In this document: positions 17,592 through 27,580 of the stretch, piece by piece | How positions within the stretch are numbered: position 1 is the first letter of the stretch | How the letters are laid out: each line of letters starts with the position of its first letter | Origin: Methylorubrum salsuginis | GTDB taxonomy: Bacteria; Pseudomonadota; Alphaproteobacteria; Rhizobiales; Beijerinckiaceae | Direction: 5' to 3' | Assembly: GCF_900114375.1 (NCBI RefSeq) | Contig: NZ_FOSV01000003.1 | Span: 239,724-303,723, forward strand | DNA length: 64,000 nt | Position numbers and translations under genes: made by a program | The notes under the pieces: model-generated | Told to the model about the DNA's origin: nothing | Seen by the model: only the letters and a program-made list of their open reading frames with translations | The model's database searches: none

Positions 17592-17637
17592 GCATCGGCT
17601 TTTTCCGAAAGCCGCTCCGCACCTTTCGGGCCGATGC
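17592..17637. repeat. Nested palindrome resembling the Rhizobiales intergenic repeat
   Basis: Outer stem GCATCGG/CCGATGC encloses inner stem CCGAAAG/CTTTCGG. The layout (GCAT... TTTTTCCGAAA... CTTTCGG... GATGCTCT) resembles the dispersed palindromic repeat common in Rhizobiales intergenic regions. The family assignment is from memory. Confidence 0.5.
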
Positions 17638-17710
17638 TCTGAGGCCGCGGCCAGCGCCTGAGGCCCGCAGAGAAAAGCCGCGTCGGAGCGACTCCGGCGC
17701 GGCGTTTCCG

Positions 17711-18037
17711 TTACGGCGAGACGCGTCCCACAGCGGTCTGCGGCCCGTTCATGAACGAGACCGGCATGTCGCAGAAGCAGCGGGCGCCGAGGGGGCGCGG
17801 GCCGGGGAGCGGACAGGAATAGGGCTGGTTGCCCGAGATGCCGCTCTGCACCGCGTCGCAGTTCAGGCCCATCGGCCGAGGCGGCGGGCGACCGTAATCG
17901 GGCTCGCGGTAGATCCGGCGGGGCGGCGGGCGGTCGTAGCCGTCGTCGTAATATTGTGCTTGAGCGGGGCTGCCGGCCGCAAACAGGGCCAAGGTCATGG
18001 CCAGGGCCGCGGGGCCGAGGCGACGGACGGGACGCAT
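17711..18037 (-). CDS. Small secreted protein of unknown function
   Basis: About 108 residues from the ATG that begins a signal peptide (MRPVRRLGPAALAMTLALFA, cleaved near AQA). The mature part starts YYDDGYD, then a Pro/Arg-rich stretch with two RPPPR-like repeats, then a C-terminal section with four Cys (LNCDAV, YSCPL, ARCFCDMP). The four cysteines could form disulfides in the periplasm. The frame is open for another 37 residues upstream, but those are Arg-rich and unlikely to be translated. I do not recognise the family. It is convergent with the L,D-transpeptidase across the repeat mosaic. Confidence 0.6.
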   Translation of the reverse strand: MRPVRRLGPAALAMTLALFAAGSPAQAQYYDDGYDRPPPRRIYREPDYGRPPPRPMGLNCDAVQSGISGNQPYSCPLPGPRPLGARCFCDMPVSFMNGPQTAVGRVSP

Positions 18038-18153
18038 GGGTCGGGCACTCCGATGGGGCGCCCTGCGGCGGATCGCCGAAGGCGCTTCATGAGGCCGACG
18101 TATCTGACGCTCCCCGGCGGCGAAAAAGCGGCGCCGAGGTTTCCGCACGCAAA

Positions 18154-18181
18154 ACGGCCCGCGCCGGGGGGCGCGGGCCGT
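18154..18181 (-). terminator. Terminator after the phasin gene
   Basis: On the minus strand, a perfect 12-base stem ACGGCCCGCGCC/GGCGCGGGCCGT with a four-base loop is followed by TTTGCG, 30 bases past the phasin stop. Confidence 0.8.
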
Positions 18182-18211
18182 CGATCGCGGCCGGGACGAC
18201 CCGGCGGCCGA

Positions 18212-18697
18212 TCACTGGTGGTTGTTGGCGGCCTTCTGGACGTCGGCAGCGTTCTCGCGGGCGGTCTCGACGCCCTGCTCGTAGGCAGCGCGGGCCTCGT
18301 TGGCACCCTGCTGCATCGCGCTCTTGGCATTCTCGGCGCTCTGCTGGAACGCGCTCTGGGCGAGGCCACCGAACTCCTTGGCCTGGGCCTGGATCGCGGC
18401 GAACTGCGAGCGGACGTACTCGGCCTGATGCTGCATCGCCTCCTGCACGTCGCGCGAGCGTACGAGCTTCTGGGCGAGATCGAAGGCCGCATTCACGTTC
18501 TGCTCGGCGAACTCGAAACCGCGGGTCGACAGGTTGGAAGCGTTGGTGCGGGCGAGGTCGGTCGAGCCCTGCACGGTGTCGGCGGTGCGGCGCGCGGCGC
18601 CGATGAACGAGTCGAACGCCTTGCGGGCCTGCTCGACGCTCTTCTCGGCGAAATCGCGCATCTCGGTCGGGATCTCGTAGTTCGGAGTGTTGCTCAT
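18212..18697 (-). CDS. Phasin-family protein
   Basis: A 161-residue, Ala/Gln/Glu-rich, almost entirely helical protein with the phasin pattern: MRDFAEKSVEQARKAFDSF near the N-terminus, amphipathic heptads through LVRSRDVQEAMQHQAEYVRS, and a C-terminal Ala-rich coiled coil. Phasins coat polyhydroxyalkanoate granules and influence their number and size. No PHA synthase or depolymerase is nearby. The start is followed by a clean open frame and preceded by GAGAGGAG. It is divergent from the PdhS-like kinase and has its own terminator. Confidence 0.88.
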   Translation of the reverse strand: MSNTPNYEIPTEMRDFAEKSVEQARKAFDSFIGAARRTADTVQGSTDLARTNASNLSTRGFEFAEQNVNAAFDLAQKLVRSRDVQEAMQHQAEYVRSQFAAIQAQAKEFGGLAQSAFQQSAENAKSAMQQGANEARAAYEQGVETARENAADVQKAANNHQ

Positions 18698-18970
18698 GGG
18701 GGGCTCCTCTCTTTCGCTGATTCGACGCTTTCACGCGTTGTGCAGTGCAACATAGCGCGGGGGCGGCACTTTTTCCAGCCCCAAGGCGGCCAATTAGGGT
18801 TACCAGTTGATAAACGTGTGTCGGTGGGCTTCGGTGTCTATGTCCGGCGCGCGTTTAGTTGCACACACGATCGTGGTCCGTCTGCGGACGATCGGCCCGC
18901 GCATTTCGCTGCGCTGCCGCGACCGACATGCGATGTCCGGAGGGTTCGGGCGTCTTGAAGTGAGGCATTC

Positions 18971-21538
18971 TTGACCAGGGTTCGGATGTCGGACCGCGCC
19001 ACTGAGGTTTCCGCCGAGCCGGGCGGCGAGGTGTTCCGCCGGGCGATCCAGCGCTGGCGGGAGGAGCCCCTCACGGCGCATCTCGCCCGCGAGGGTGCGG
19101 CCCTGCTCGTGCTCGATACGGATGCGGAGCGCCTCCTCCACGCCGCCGGACCGGCTGCCGCCTATGGCGCGGGGGTCGGCGGGCCGGAGGGACGCATCAT
19201 GCCGGCGCTGCGCCTCGCCGAGCAGATCCGGCGCGCCGGTCCGGTCGGCCCGCGCCCGCGCATGGTGCGGCTGCGCCTCGATCCCCGCGGGGTCGCCCCG
19301 CCGGTGGTGGTCCTGCTCGCGCGCGCCGCCCTCGACGAGGAGCGCGAGGCGCTGCTGCTGGCGCCCCTCGCCCCCCTCCCCTCGCTGCGGCCCGCCGATA
19401 TCCGCGTGGAGACGCCCCCGCCCCCGGAGAGCCCGGCGCAGGAGGCCGCCGGAGAGAGCACCGAAACGCCCGACGCGCCGCTCTCGCCGGCTACCGCCGA
19501 GAGCGCGTCCCCCGCCCCCGCAGCCGTCGAGCCCCCTGTCCGCTTCGTCTGGCGCAGCGACGCCGAGGGCGTTCTGACCCATGTCTCCGCGACGCATCCC
19601 GATCTCGCGGCCGTGATCGTCGGCCGCGCCTGGGCCGACCTCGCCGCCGACGGCATCGTCGAGGGCGCGGCGCTCGACGCCCTCCTGCACGAGCCGACCG
19701 AGACGTTTCGCGCGCTGCCGCTCCTCGTCCGGGGCCGCGCCTTCGAGCACGGTATCGAGATGTCCGGCGCCCCGTTCGGCCGCCCCGGTCGGGACGGAGC
19801 GGGCCTGAGCGGCTTCGCGCTCCTGAAGGCGCGCCATCCGCGCCCGGCGGACGAGGACATCGCGCCGTCGAACGCCGATCCGGCCCACGCGGAAGCGGCC
19901 CAGGCCGAACCGGAGGCCGGCGCGCTCTCGGTCAACGAGCACGCCGCCTTCCGCGAGGTCGCCCGCCTCCTCGGCCTGCGCTTCGCCCACGACGACGCGG
20001 CGGACGAGGCCCCCGACACCGAGCGGATGGAGGGCCCGTCCGGCAGTTCGGTCACGCCGTTCCCCACCCCGCCCTTCCGCGCCGCCGACGCCGAGACCCG
20101 GACCCGCGCGGCGCTCACCGAGCTTCTGGAACGCCTGCCGGTCGGCGTGCTGGTCTACCGCGCGGACGCGGTGCTGTTTGCCAGCCGCACCTTCCTCACG
20201 CTCACGGGCTATCCGGACCAGGCGGCCCTGAGCGAGGCCGGCTTGCCTCATCTGTTCCGCGGCCTCGCGCCGGATGCGCGCGGCGCGACGGCGCCGGTCC
20301 CCTTCGGCCGGGCCGATGGCGGCACCGTCGCCCTCGCGGTCGATCACACCCGGCTCGACTGGGACGGGACGCCGGCCGAGCTCTGCCTCGCCCGGGCCGC
20401 CGATCCGCAGGCGGCCCCGCCTCCGGTCCCGCACAACGACGCGCGGCTGCGGGCGGAAAAGGTACTCGACCGCCTGGAGGAAGGCGTCGTCACCCTCGAC
20501 GCCGAGGGCCGCGTCGTCGGCCTCAATCCGAGTGCGGCCGAACTCGTTCACGCCCATCCCAAGGAAGTGGTCGGCGGACGCTTCGCCGACCTGTTCGCTC
20601 CCGAGAGCCTGCCGGCGCTGGAAGCCGCCGTCACCGATTCCCAGCGCTCCGGCGCGAGCGAGCTGCTCGGCGTCACCGCCCGCTCGGGGGCGGCGGCCCT
20701 GCGCCTGCGCATCGCGCGCCTGTTCGGCGAGGATGCACCCGGATATTGCGCCTCGTTGCGGGAAATCCGCGAGGACGAGGCGGCGCCTTCCCCGTTGCCG
20801 GCCCCGATCCCCGCCGCGGCACCGCCCGCAGCGCCGGACGAGGGCGCCGCGGCGATCTGGAAGGCCCGCGCGCTCGCCCGCGTCGGACGCGAGATCCGCC
20901 CCTCGCTGACCGCCATCCTCTCGCTCACCGACATGATGCTCTCGGATCGGTTCGACCGGGCCGATGCCGAGCGGCTGGAGGCCTATCTGCGCGAGGTGCG
21001 CCTGTCGGGCGGGCGCATCGCCGCGATCCTCGACGACCTGCGCGACCTCGCCGCCCTCCAGGCCGGGCGCAACCTCACCTTCACCAAGGTCGGGCTCAAC
21101 GACCTCGTCGCCAGCTGCATCGGCACGATGCAGGCCCAGGCCGCCCGCGACCGCATCGTCGTGCGCACCAGCCTCGGCCCCGACCTGCCGCCCTTCCTCG
21201 CCGACGAGCGCTCGATCCGCCAGGCGGCGCTCTCCGTCATCGGCAACGCCATCCGGGTCACGGAAGCGGGCGGGCAGGTCATCGTCTCGACGACCGTCGC
21301 CGACCGCGGCGAGGTCGCCCTCCGGGTCCGCGACACCGGCCCCGGCCTGTCGCCGGAGGCCGTCGCCAGCGCCCTCGAACCGTTCCGCGACGGGGCCGAC
21401 CCGGCGGCGGACGCCGAGGGCGGCGGTTTCGGCCTGACGCTGACCAAGGCCCTGGTCGAGGCCAATCGCGGGCGTTTCCGGATCGGCAGCCGCAAGGACG
21501 AGGGCACCCTCGTGGAGATGATTTTCCCGGCCGCCTGA
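18971..21538 (+). CDS. PdhS/DivL-like PAS sensor kinase with Arg replacing the phospho-His
   Basis: An 855-residue soluble protein. The N-terminal 450 residues are Ala/Pro-rich with PAS-like segments ([19 protein letters not shown]; a second PAS at [20 protein letters not shown]). Then comes a HisKA-like dimerisation helix and a HATPase domain. The C-terminal half follows the PdhS/DivL group: [51 protein letters not shown], and the ending [15 protein letters not shown]. The ATPase keeps its N-box Asn (VIGNAIR), DTGPGLS and [10 protein letters not shown]. The phosphoacceptor position reads VGREIRPSL where active kinases have VSHEIRTPL, so Arg640 replaces His. By analogy with Caulobacter DivL (Tyr there) it may act as a non-catalytic regulator of the cell-cycle relay. 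TTG at 18971 and ATG at 18986 are equally good starts. Confidence 0.82.
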   Translation: MTRVRMSDRATEVSAEPGGEVFRRAIQRWREEPLTAHLAREGAALLVLDTDAERLLHAAGPAAAYGAGVGGPEGRIMPALRLAEQIRRAGPVGPRPRMVRLRLDPRGVAPPVVVLLARAALDEEREALLLAPLAPLPSLRPADIRVETPPPPESPAQEAAGESTETPDAPLSPATAESASPAPAAVEPPVRFVWRSDAEGVLTHVSATHPDLAAVIVGRAWADLAADGIVEGAALDALLHEPTETFRALPLLVRGRAFEHGIEMSGAPFGRPGRDGAGLSGFALLKARHPRPADEDIAPSNADPAHAEAAQAEPEAGALSVNEHAAFREVARLLGLRFAHDDAADEAPDTERMEGPSGSSVTPFPTPPFRAADAETRTRAALTELLERLPVGVLVYRADAVLFASRTFLTLTGYPDQAALSEAGLPHLFRGLAPDARGATAPVPFGRADGGTVALAVDHTRLDWDGTPAELCLARAADPQAAPPPVPHNDARLRAEKVLDRLEEGVVTLDAEGRVVGLNPSAAELVHAHPKEVVGGRFADLFAPESLPALEAAVTDSQRSGASELLGVTARSGAAALRLRIARLFGEDAPGYCASLREIREDEAAPSPLPAPIPAAAPPAAPDEGAAAIWKARALARVGREIRPSLTAILSLTDMMLSDRFDRADAERLEAYLREVRLSGGRIAAILDDLRDLAALQAGRNLTFTKVGLNDLVASCIGTMQAQAARDRIVVRTSLGPDLPPFLADERSIRQAALSVIGNAIRVTEAGGQVIVSTTVADRGEVALRVRDTGPGLSPEAVASALEPFRDGADPAADAEGGGFGLTLTKALVEANRGRFRIGSRKDEGTLVEMIFPAA

Positions 21539-21637
21539 TTCACGCGCCCGTCCGCGGAGGATCCGCGATCCGACTGAGAAACAAGCGTTTCATGCTTCGG
21601 ACGGTTCGGGACGAGACCGCCGGATCGTTCATAAGAT

Positions 21638-21666
21638 GATTTTGTGCAATTCAATTGCGCAAAATC
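21638..21666. promoter_or_regulatory. Near-perfect 14-base-arm inverted repeat before acs, candidate operator
   Basis: GATTTTGTGCAATT and AATTGCGCAAAATC form dyad arms with one mismatch and essentially no spacer (they share one base at the centre), 120 bases before the acs start. It is AT-rich against a GC-rich background. Acetate genes are commonly controlled by acyl-CoA-responsive regulators; which one binds here is unknown. Confidence 0.5.
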
Positions 21667-21785
21667 ACTGTACTAGACTTTTTGGCGCTTGCCGGCCCTC
21701 TTCACATGCGCTTAAGAGTTTCTCGGAAGCCCCGGCTGCGTGCATCGGCACGATACGATCGGGCACCGTTCAGGGAAGAAACGAC

Positions 21786-23738
21786 ATGAGCGAGAAGGTC
21801 ATCGACGTTCAGGACGCGTGGCGTGAGCGTGCTCTGATCGACGACGCCAAGTACCAGGAGATGTACGCGGCGTCGGTCTCGGATCCCGAGACGTTCTGGG
21901 CCGAGCACGGCAAGCGGATCGACTGGTCGACGCCCTTCACCAAGGTCAAGGAGACCAGCTTCGCGCCGGGCAACATCTCGATCAAGTGGTTCGAGGACGG
22001 CAAGACCAACGTCGCCGTCAACTGCATCGACCGCCATCTGGAAACGCGCGGCGACCAGACCGCGATCATCTGGGAAGGCGACGACCCGAACGAGTCCAAG
22101 CACATCACCTACCGGCAGCTTCACGCCGAAGTCGGCCGGATGGCCAACGTCCTGCGCAACCGCGGCGTTGGCAAGGGTGACCGCGTCACGCTCTACCTGC
22201 CGATGATCCCCGAGGCCGCCTACGCCATGCTGGCCTGCGCTCGGCTCGGCGCCATCCACGCCATCGTCTTCGGCGGCTTCTCGCCGGATTCGCTGGCGAG
22301 CCGCATCAACGGCTGCGGCTCGAAGGTTGTCATTACCGCCGACGAGGGTCTGCGCGGCGGCCGCAAGGTGCCGCTCAAGGCCAACGTGGACGAGGCGATC
22401 AAGCGCGTCGAGAAGGACCTCGTCGAGCACGTCATCGTCGTGAAGCGCACCGGCGGCGACGTCGCGATGGAGCCCGGCCGCGATGTCTACTACCACGAGG
22501 CCGCCGAACAGGTGACCGACGATTGCCCGGCCGAACAGGTCGAGGCCGAGCACCCGCTCTTCATCCTCTACACCTCGGGCTCGACCGGCCAGCCGAAGGG
22601 CGTGGTGCACACCACCGGCGGCTACCTCGTCTACGCCTCCATGACCCACCAATACGTGTTCGATTACCACGACGGCGACGTCTACTGGTGCACGGCGGAT
22701 GTCGGCTGGGTCACCGGCCACAGCTACATCGTCTACGGGCCGCTCGCGAACGGCGCGACCACGCTCATGTTCGAGGGCATCCCGACCTACCCGTCGAATT
22801 CCCGCTTCTGGGAAGTGATCGACAAGCACAACGTCAACATCTTCTACACCGCGCCGACCGCGATCCGCTCGCTCATGGGCGGCGGCGAGGGACCGGTGAA
22901 GAAGACCTCGCGCCAGTCGCTCCGCGTGCTGGGCTCGGTCGGCGAGCCGATCAACCCGGAGGCCTGGGACTGGTACTACAACGTGGTGGGCGAGCGGCGC
23001 TGCTCCATCGTCGACACGTGGTGGCAGACCGAGACCGGCGGCATCCTGATCACGCCGCTGCCCGGCGCGACCAAGCTCAAGCCCGGCTCGGCGACCCGTC
23101 CGTTCTTCGGCGTGCAGCCGGTGATGGTCGATGCCGAGGGCAAGGAATTGGAAGGCAAGTGCGAGGGCAACCTCTGCATCAAGGACTCGTGGCCCGGCCA
23201 GATGCGCACGGTCTACGGCGACCACGAGCGCTTCGAGCAGACCTACTTCTCGACCTACAAGAACCTCTACTTCACCGGCGACGGCGCGCGGCGCGACGAC
23301 GACGGCTATTACTGGATCACCGGCCGCGTCGACGACGTCATCAACGTGTCGGGCCACCGCATGGGCACGGCCGAGGTCGAATCCTCGCTGGTCGCCCACC
23401 CCAAGGTGTCGGAGGCCGCCGTCGTCGGCTATCCGCACAACCTCAAGGGCCAGGGCATCTACGCCTACGTCACCCTCAACGAGGGCCTGGAGGGCGACGA
23501 TGCGCTTCGCAAGGAGCTCGTCACCTGGGTGCGCAAGGATATCGGCCCGATCGCCTCGCCGGACCTGATCCAGTTCGCCCCGGGCCTGCCCAAGACCCGT
23601 TCGGGCAAGATCATGCGCCGCATCCTGCGCAAGATCGCCGAGGACGATTTCGGCTCGCTCGGCGACACCTCGACGCTCGCCGAGCCCGCGGTGGTCGACG
23701 ACCTGATCGAGAACCGCCAGAACCGCGGCAAGGCGTAA
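21786..23738 (+). CDS. acs: Acetyl-CoA synthetase
   Basis: A 650-residue AMP-forming acetate-CoA ligase. The start is the ATG with GGGAAGAAA upstream; the longer frame before it runs into the inverted repeat. Motifs are the ATP-binding [18 protein letters not shown] near residue 260, the acetate-pocket [44 protein letters not shown], and the C-terminal [11 protein letters not shown] containing the lysine that acetyltransferases target in other bacteria. It activates acetate to acetyl-CoA in the cytoplasm. It is followed by the DUF485 and actP genes, so activation and uptake are encoded together. Confidence 0.97.
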   Translation: MSEKVIDVQDAWRERALIDDAKYQEMYAASVSDPETFWAEHGKRIDWSTPFTKVKETSFAPGNISIKWFEDGKTNVAVNCIDRHLETRGDQTAIIWEGDDPNESKHITYRQLHAEVGRMANVLRNRGVGKGDRVTLYLPMIPEAAYAMLACARLGAIHAIVFGGFSPDSLASRINGCGSKVVITADEGLRGGRKVPLKANVDEAIKRVEKDLVEHVIVVKRTGGDVAMEPGRDVYYHEAAEQVTDDCPAEQVEAEHPLFILYTSGSTGQPKGVVHTTGGYLVYASMTHQYVFDYHDGDVYWCTADVGWVTGHSYIVYGPLANGATTLMFEGIPTYPSNSRFWEVIDKHNVNIFYTAPTAIRSLMGGGEGPVKKTSRQSLRVLGSVGEPINPEAWDWYYNVVGERRCSIVDTWWQTETGGILITPLPGATKLKPGSATRPFFGVQPVMVDAEGKELEGKCEGNLCIKDSWPGQMRTVYGDHERFEQTYFSTYKNLYFTGDGARRDDDGYYWITGRVDDVINVSGHRMGTAEVESSLVAHPKVSEAAVVGYPHNLKGQGIYAYVTLNEGLEGDDALRKELVTWVRKDIGPIASPDLIQFAPGLPKTRSGKIMRRILRKIAEDDFGSLGDTSTLAEPAVVDDLIENRQNRGKA

Positions 23739-23841
23739 GCTCTCTCCTCCCCCGCAAGGGGGAGGAGCCCCCTAAACAACGACCAAAAAAGCAACCCGCC
23801 ACCGACCGCTCGACGGCTCGGATGGGCACGGGAGGAGATTC

Positions 23842-24231
23842 ATGAGCGCCACCCAATCGGCGGGTCCGCCCGCGACTTCGCACGCCCAACCCCTGCCCGG
23901 GGTCGTCGGCACCCTCGACAACCCCGTGTCCGATCCTAGGCTCGACCGGGTGTCCCAGAACCCGATCTTCCGTACGCTGGTGCGCGAGCGCAACCAGTAC
24001 GCCTGGACCCTGACCGGCCTGATGCTGCTGGTCTATTTCGGCTTCATCGGCCTCATCGCCTTCGACAAGGCTTTGCTCGCGACCAAGGTCGGCGGCACCG
24101 CCTCGCTCGGATTCTACATGGGCATGTTCGTGATCGTTTTCGCGTTCGTGCTGACCGGCATCTACGTCGCCCGCGCCAACACCCGCTTTGACCGGCTCTC
24201 GGCCGAACTCACCCGGAGCCTCGCGAAATGA
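23842..24231 (+). CDS. DUF485 membrane protein of the acetate permease operon
   Basis: A 129-residue protein. The first ~45 residues are Pro/Ser-rich and longer than in short YjcH homologues. They are followed by the DUF485 core: [16 protein letters not shown] and two membrane helices ([18 protein letters not shown] and [17 protein letters not shown]) joined by a short loop. DUF485 proteins are regularly encoded just upstream of ActP and are thought to assist the symporter. Its stop codon overlaps the actP start by four bases (ATGA), indicating coupled translation. Confidence 0.9.
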   Translation: MSATQSAGPPATSHAQPLPGVVGTLDNPVSDPRLDRVSQNPIFRTLVRERNQYAWTLTGLMLLVYFGFIGLIAFDKALLATKVGGTASLGFYMGMFVIVFAFVLTGIYVARANTRFDRLSAELTRSLAK

Positions 24232-25916
24232 TCCGCGCGTCGACCCTTCTCGCCGCGGGCCTCGCCCTCGGCACCGCCCCGGCGCTCGCCGCCGGGCCGG
24301 ATCTCGGACAGGTCCAGCAATCGGCCACCAACTGGCCGGCCATCGGCATGTTCCTGTTCTTCGTGCTGTTCACGCTGGGCATCACCTACCGGGCGGCCAA
24401 GGGCTCGAAGTCGGCGGCCGACTTCTACGCCGCGGGCGGCGGCATCTCGGCCGGCACCAACTCGCTGGCGATCGCCGGCGACTACATGTCGGCGGCGTCC
24501 TTCCTCGGCATCTCCGGCCTCGTCTACTCGTCGGGCTTCGACGGGCTGATCTACTCCACCGGCTTCCTCGTCGGCTGGCCGATCGTGCTGTTCCTCATCG
24601 CCGAGCGCCTGCGGAACCTGGGCAAGTTCACCTTCGCCGACGTGGCGAGCTTCCGCCTCGACCAGACCTCGATCCGCATCATCTCGGCGACCGGCACGCT
24701 CGTCGTGGTGGCGTTCTACCTGATCGCCCAGATGGTCGGCGCGGGGAAGCTGATCCAGCTCCTGTTCGGCCTGCCCTACCTCTACGCGGTGGTGCTCGTC
24801 GGCGCGCTGATGATCATCTACGTCGCCTTCGGCGGCATGAAGGCCACGACCTGGGTGCAGGTGATCAAGGCCTGCCTGCTGCTGGGCGGCGCGAGCTTCA
24901 TGGCAGGCGCGGTGCTCTATCATTACGGTTTCAGCCCCGAGAAGCTGTTCGCGAGCGCCGTGCAGACGCACCCGAAGGGTGACGCCATCATGGCGCCCGG
25001 CGGCCTCGTGACGAACCCGATCGACTCGATCTCGCTCGGCGTCGGCCTGATGTTCGGCACCGCCGGCCTGCCGCACATCCTGATGCGTTTCTTCACGGTG
25101 TCGGACGCCCAGGCCGCCCGCAAGTCGGTGTTCTACGCCACCGGCCTGATCGGCTACTTCTACATCCTCACCTTCATCATCGGCTTCGGCGGCATCGCCA
25201 TGCTGATGTCCGACCCGAGCTACTTCAAGCTCGGCGCCGACGGCACCACTTACGACAAGATCAAGGACATGCTCGGCGGCACCAACATGGTCGCCGTGAA
25301 CCTCGCCAACGCGGTGGGCGGCCCGTACTTCCTCGGCTTCATCTCGGCGGTGGCCTTCGCGACCATCCTCGCGGTGGTGGCGGGCCTGACGCTGGCCGGC
25401 GCCTCGGCGATCAGCCACGATCTCTACGCCCAGGTCTTCGCCCGTGGGCGCACGACCGAGAAGGCGGAAGTGAACCTGTCGAAGGCCTCCGCCGTCGGCA
25501 TCGGCATCGTCGCCATCGTGCTCGGCTACATCTTCGAGAACCAGAACGTCGCCTTCATGGTCGGGCTGGCCTTCTCGGTGGCGGCGAGCTGCAACTTCCC
25601 GGTTCTCGCCATGTCGATCCTGTGGCGCGGCACCACGACCTGGGGCGCGCTGATCGGCGGCCTCGTCGGCCTCGTGGCGGCGGTCACCATGGTGGTGCTG
25701 TCGGACGCCGTGTGGGTGAAGACCTTCGGCCATCCGGCGCCGCTGTTCCCCTACGCCAACCCGGCCCTGTTCTCGATGCCGCTCGCCTTCCTCACGATCT
25801 GGGCGGTCTCGACCATCGACCGGACCCGCCGCGGCAACCGCGAGCGCGCCGCCTTCGAGGCGCAGTACGTCCGCTCGGAGACCGGCATCGGCGCCTCGGG
25901 CGCGCACGCGCACTGA
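24228..25916 (+). CDS. actP: Cation/acetate symporter
   Basis: A 562-residue sodium:solute symporter family protein. A cleavable-looking N-terminal segment ([17 protein letters not shown]) precedes about 13 membrane helices. Family features include the conserved Gly/Ser-rich region [17 protein letters not shown] near residue 85, [17 protein letters not shown] in the middle (seen here as [15 protein letters not shown]), and [21 protein letters not shown]. It takes up acetate and possibly other short carboxylates driven by an ion gradient. It is the last gene of the acs-DUF485-actP group and is followed by a strong terminator. Confidence 0.94.
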   Translation: MIRASTLLAAGLALGTAPALAAGPDLGQVQQSATNWPAIGMFLFFVLFTLGITYRAAKGSKSAADFYAAGGGISAGTNSLAIAGDYMSAASFLGISGLVYSSGFDGLIYSTGFLVGWPIVLFLIAERLRNLGKFTFADVASFRLDQTSIRIISATGTLVVVAFYLIAQMVGAGKLIQLLFGLPYLYAVVLVGALMIIYVAFGGMKATTWVQVIKACLLLGGASFMAGAVLYHYGFSPEKLFASAVQTHPKGDAIMAPGGLVTNPIDSISLGVGLMFGTAGLPHILMRFFTVSDAQAARKSVFYATGLIGYFYILTFIIGFGGIAMLMSDPSYFKLGADGTTYDKIKDMLGGTNMVAVNLANAVGGPYFLGFISAVAFATILAVVAGLTLAGASAISHDLYAQVFARGRTTEKAEVNLSKASAVGIGIVAIVLGYIFENQNVAFMVGLAFSVAASCNFPVLAMSILWRGTTTWGALIGGLVGLVAAVTMVVLSDAVWVKTFGHPAPLFPYANPALFSMPLAFLTIWAVSTIDRTRRGNRERAAFEAQYVRSETGIGASGAHAH

Positions 25917-25936
25917 GGCAATCTTCCTCCGATACG

Positions 25937-25970
25937 AAGAAGGGCCCCGCCGCGAGGCGGGGCCCTTCTT
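25937..25970 (+). terminator. Strong terminator after actP
   Basis: Perfect 15-base stem AAGAAGGGCCCCGCC/GGCGGGGCCCTTCTT with a GCGA loop, running into TTTTTT. It also faces the convergent gene and could work in both directions. Confidence 0.9.
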
Positions 25971-25999
25971 TTTTGTTCGCCGTGTTTGTCGAGGATGGC

Positions 26000-26485
26000 T
26001 CAGCGCTCGTCCGGATCCGGGCCCGCGGCGCTGGCGTTGAGCACGGTGCCCGTCGGGGGCGGCGGGGTCCCTCCCCTGGCACTGCGAAGAATGCCGCGGA
26101 TGTCGGCGCCCTCGGCGCCGAAGCGGGCCCAGGCGGCGCGGCATCGGCTCTGGTCGGAATCGGCCCGGAAGTAGCGCTCCTGCTCGTCCAGCAGGGTGTC
26201 GTAGACGGCGGCGCGCACGCCGCGCTCCTCACCGACATAGAGGTGATAGATCCGGCTCCAGAACGCCTCGTCGATCTCCCACTCGCAATCGCCCGCGGCC
26301 TTCATCAGGGCGAGCTTGCGCAGGCTCTGGCGCTCGGCATGCGGCATGGTGAGAAAGCCGACCTGGGCCTTCAGCGCCCGGCCGCCGGCCTCGTAGCCGC
26401 CCTCGCTGGTGAGCGCCCAGCCGAGATAGCTGCTGCCGGCGCCGATCAGGCCGCCGGCGAGGAGGAGCGCTCTGAGAACGGTCAT
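26000..26485 (-). CDS. Conserved hypothetical protein with one membrane segment
   Basis: About 161 residues from the ATG beginning TVLRALLLAGGLIGAGSSYLG, an N-terminal membrane segment or signal anchor. The remainder is soluble and mostly helical, with GFLTMPHAERQSLRKLALMKA, CEWEIDEAFWSRIYHLYVGEE, and two Cys. The C-terminus is a Gly/Pro-rich tail. The frame extends 31 residues further upstream without a ribosome site. I do not recognise a family. It lies between the actP terminator and ispA in the ispA direction, 96 bases after ispA. Confidence 0.55.
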   Translation of the reverse strand: MTVLRALLLAGGLIGAGSSYLGWALTSEGGYEAGGRALKAQVGFLTMPHAERQSLRKLALMKAAGDCEWEIDEAFWSRIYHLYVGEERGVRAAVYDTLLDEQERYFRADSDQSRCRAAWARFGAEGADIRGILRSARGGTPPPPTGTVLNASAAGPDPDER

Positions 26486-26581
26486 GGGCAGACCCCGGTT
26501 GGCAGCGGGATTCGACCTGCCAACCGTGGCGGGATCAAGGAGAGTAAGCCGGGCTCCGGCCCTCGCGAAACGTCCCAAAAA

Positions 26582-27544
26582 TTACGCCTTGCGCGCCACG
26601 GTGAACCGGGCCGCGTCCTTGAGCACCCGCGCCCGCTCGCCCCATGGGGCCACGGCCTCCTCGCAGACCGCGACCAGCCGGTCGCACTCGGCCCGCGCCC
26701 CGTCGAGGCCGAGGCGGTCGACCAGGGTGGCCTTGCCGGCGTCCTTGTCCTTGCCGGTGGCCTTGCCCATGGCTTCCGGCGAGGCCTCGCGGTCCAAAAT
26801 GTCGTCGGCGACCTGGAAGGCTTGGCCGAGCGCCTGGCCGTAGCGCAGCAGCGCGGTGCGCTCGTCCGCGTTGGCGCCGCCGACGAGCGCGCCCGCCTCG
26901 ACCGAGAAGGCCAGGATCGCGCCGGTCTTCATCGCCTGCATCCGCAGGGTGTCGTCGATGTCGAGATCGACCGGGCCGAAGCGGCCCTCCGCGGAGAGAT
27001 CGAGGAGCTGGCCGCCGACCATGCCGCCGAGGCCGGAGCTCCGGGCCAATCCGAGCACGAGTTCGGCGCGGATGGCGGGGTCCGGCTGCCAACGCGGATC
27101 GGCGGTGACCTCGAAGGCCAGCGTCAGCAGCGCGTCGCCGACCAGGATGGCGGTCGCCTCGTCATAGGCCTTGTGGACGGTCGGCTTGCCGCGGCGCAGG
27201 TCGTCGTTGTCCATCGCCGGCAGATCGTCGTGGACGAGGCTGTAGCAATGGACGAGTTCGACGCCCGCGCCCGCCGCGAGGGCCGCATCCTCGGCGCCGC
27301 CGAGCATCCGGGCGGTCTCGATGGCGAGGAACGGGCGCAGCCGTTTGCCGCCGCCGAGCACGGCGTGGCGCATCGCCTCCATCAGGCGCGGCGGCCGGGC
27401 GATCTCGCCCGCGTTCAGGTTCGGCCCGAGCAGCTCGACCAGAAAACGCTCGACGGTGTCGGCGACCTCGGCGAGCCTGTGGGTAAACTCGTAGCCCGAC
27501 GCGTCCGCCTTGACCGAGGGGGTGGGAGACTGCGTTGAGGTCAT
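26582..27544 (-). CDS. ispA: Polyprenyl diphosphate synthase (farnesyl diphosphate synthase type)
   Basis: A 320-residue trans-isoprenyl diphosphate synthase. The first Asp-rich motif is YSLVHDDLPAMDNDDLRRG (DDxxxxD, bacterial IspA form), and the second is FQVADDILD. GGGKRLRPFL precedes them. It condenses IPP with DMAPP and GPP to make farnesyl diphosphate for quinones, undecaprenyl phosphate, hopanoids and carotenoids. Exact chain length cannot be fixed from sequence; the residues before the first Asp motif suggest FPP or GGPP. It is divergent from mtgA with only 36 bases between starts. No dxs follows within the window. Confidence 0.9.
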   Translation of the reverse strand: MTSTQSPTPSVKADASGYEFTHRLAEVADTVERFLVELLGPNLNAGEIARPPRLMEAMRHAVLGGGKRLRPFLAIETARMLGGAEDAALAAGAGVELVHCYSLVHDDLPAMDNDDLRRGKPTVHKAYDEATAILVGDALLTLAFEVTADPRWQPDPAIRAELVLGLARSSGLGGMVGGQLLDLSAEGRFGPVDLDIDDTLRMQAMKTGAILAFSVEAGALVGGANADERTALLRYGQALGQAFQVADDILDREASPEAMGKATGKDKDAGKATLVDRLGLDGARAECDRLVAVCEEAVAPWGERARVLKDAARFTVARKA

Positions 27545-27580
27545 CGGGAAGGGCCTGGATCGGGGAGGGGCGGAGGCGCC

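Noticed and set aside
24162..26144. 660-residue minus-strand frame opposite actP
   Set aside because: Antisense shadow; crosses the actP terminator.
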